64,000 nucleotides of DNA from positions 10,049,859 through 10,113,858 of the forward strand of contig CM063287.1 of NCBI GenBank assembly GCA_032173965.1, in the 5' to 3' direction. The position numbers were made by a program, and so were the translations under genes. The notes under the pieces were generated by a model. It made no database searches, was not told where the DNA came from, and saw only the letters and a list, made by a program, of their open reading frames with translations. Positions 62,712 through 64,000 of this stretch are shown piece after piece. The stretch's first letter is position 1; every line of letters begins with the position of its first letter. Source of the DNA: Sitta carolinensis. Taxonomy: Eukaryota; Chordata; Aves; Passeriformes; Sittidae.

Positions 62712-64000
62712 CGTTGATACTCTCCCCTGAAAATCCAATCTGCATCTACAGTTTGTTAGATTCAAGTATATGATGCACCCACAAAACGTTAAACAGACAG
62801 GATCCATGCAGACCACACCTGCTCAAACACCTATTGCAAAGGAAATGTACAGATTTATTCCATGAAGGCCACCCATATGTAAAACATTTAAAGAAAATAA
62901 CATTGCTTATCCTGAAATGCATAAACCCCAAAATTATCATGCTACTGGCATAAAAATTTTAACACCTTTAAAAATGGGTTTATTGATTTCTACACTTTTT
63001 GAGTCACTACCTTACAATTTAAAACCTCACTTTGAAATCATCAAGGCTAGAATTTCAATTATTTGGGTCTCTTTAAGAGAAAATAAGGTTTTCAAGTCAT
63101 CCCATTTCTCTGAGTCCTGAAGAGTTAAGAAAAAAGCCTATAATTATGATTTTTATAATAAAAGAATTGGCAACCCAAGTGATCTTGGTACGTGAAAAAT
63201 TAAGATAAGGCCCACAGGGAGATGAGATGCCAAAAACATAATAGAGAAAACAAGGGCAAAAACATCATCAGGGAAAGAATCTTATGTAACTTACAGCAGC
63301 CTGACCTTAAGAGCATTGTTTGAAGAGACATTAAAACTTATTGGTTTTACACCTCAACCTCTAACAGTACTTAAATAAAAACAGATCTAGTACACTCGAG
63401 TAGCTCCACTACATTTCAGGGTAGCAGCTCTGTATTCTTTAGATATTCTTATGTACCTAGCTCGCTTCCTTGCATTAAAACTTATAAACTTCTCCAAGTG
63501 TGTCTTTTATTGTTTGGATGGTAAGGAAACAAAGGGCCTGGCTAAACAGATACCAGTGTGAAAGGATTAGACCCCACTCTGTACCCAGGGAGTATAAAAT
63601 TGGTGTGCTAGCCTTGGGCACTGGCATTACAAGAATGGAGTAACAGCAATGAAAACACACCAGCCCTGCCAGTGAGTATTCTATATTTTGCCCTTCCTGC
63701 CACACACAGATCTGGTTCCCTGTCTTTATCACCTCTATCCTAATACAAGAGAGCGTCTGTCTATACGTCTTTTCCCTCATTATTTAATATACATTCTGCA
63801 TCATGGCTTTCTTGCTGTCTAAAGCACCACTTAATGTGTTTCCACAGGGTATTAACCAGCTGCATTCAGCACACATAGTGATTTCCCTGCAACAGCTTAT
63901 TACCATATTAATTTTTATTTTGTCCTTGCCCTAGTCCCAAACCAGTAGTTTTGTTTGGAATACCTAATATGACTTTGGAGCACACTTCTCATTTCCACAG
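62712..64000. other. Unique AT-rich non-coding DNA to window end
   Basis: No gene recognised. A 101-codon minus frame (63475-63780) has no recognisable domain and no good splice sites at its ends. Nothing else seen. Confidence 0.58.

Noticed and set aside
1..64000. tRNA, rRNA, snRNA, known microRNA or CRISPR array
   Set aside because: I looked for tRNA B-box words, U6-type starts, familiar microRNA seeds in hairpins and spaced direct repeats, and saw none.

Overview
The window reads as non-coding vertebrate nuclear DNA, and I found no gene in it that I can name. It is AT-rich and CpG-poor. Stop codons are dense in all six frames. The longest open frames are only about 100-140 codons, and none resembles a protein family I recognise. 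There is no operon structure, no tRNA or rRNA, and no CRISPR. The best taxonomic clue is a pair of endogenous-retrovirus LTRs at 15735-16100 and 16962-17671. From memory they resemble LTR families that are abundant in songbird genomes. The scarcity of other interspersed repeats also suits a bird. I infer a passerine bird; the exact LTR family names need a repeat-library search.

Layout. 1-15.7 kb is unique AT-rich DNA with a TA-rich microsatellite (3.0 kb), a near-perfect 61-bp tandem duplication (6.8 kb), a GC-rich patch (9.05-9.3 kb), a 14-bp-arm hairpin (11.8 kb) and two compound TA/CA microsatellites (13.0 and 13.3 kb). 15.7-17.7 kb holds the two LTRs, both on the plus strand and under 1 kb apart. 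17.7-29 kb is mostly unique, with one weak CR1-like scrap. 29.0-29.65 kb holds a short LTR-like block (CCAAT, TATA and poly(A) signals, matching inverted ends) abutting the most CpG-rich segment of the window. 29.65-36.7 kb is unique, with A-rich simple repeats. 36.69-37.38 kb is an old, heavily diverged 22-bp minisatellite of about 30 units. It is followed at 38.1 kb by a C-run tract with strong G-quadruplex potential on the minus strand. 38.2-64 kb is unique DNA with a purine-rich tract (42.5 kb), two 10-bp tandem repeats (47.7 and 59.65 kb), an ancient L3/CR1-type LINE relic (55.6 kb) and a TA-rich tract (62.65 kb).

The window is most simply a gene desert or part of a very large intron. 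A few splice-site-flanked segments (34551-34567, 42099-42115, 60637-60744 on plus; 2940-2965 on minus) are the best places to look for missed exons. A handful of such pairings is expected by chance in 128 kb of strand, so they appear as findings and not as genes. No gene network or previously undescribed system can be supported; the most unusual structure is the minisatellite at 36.7 kb.
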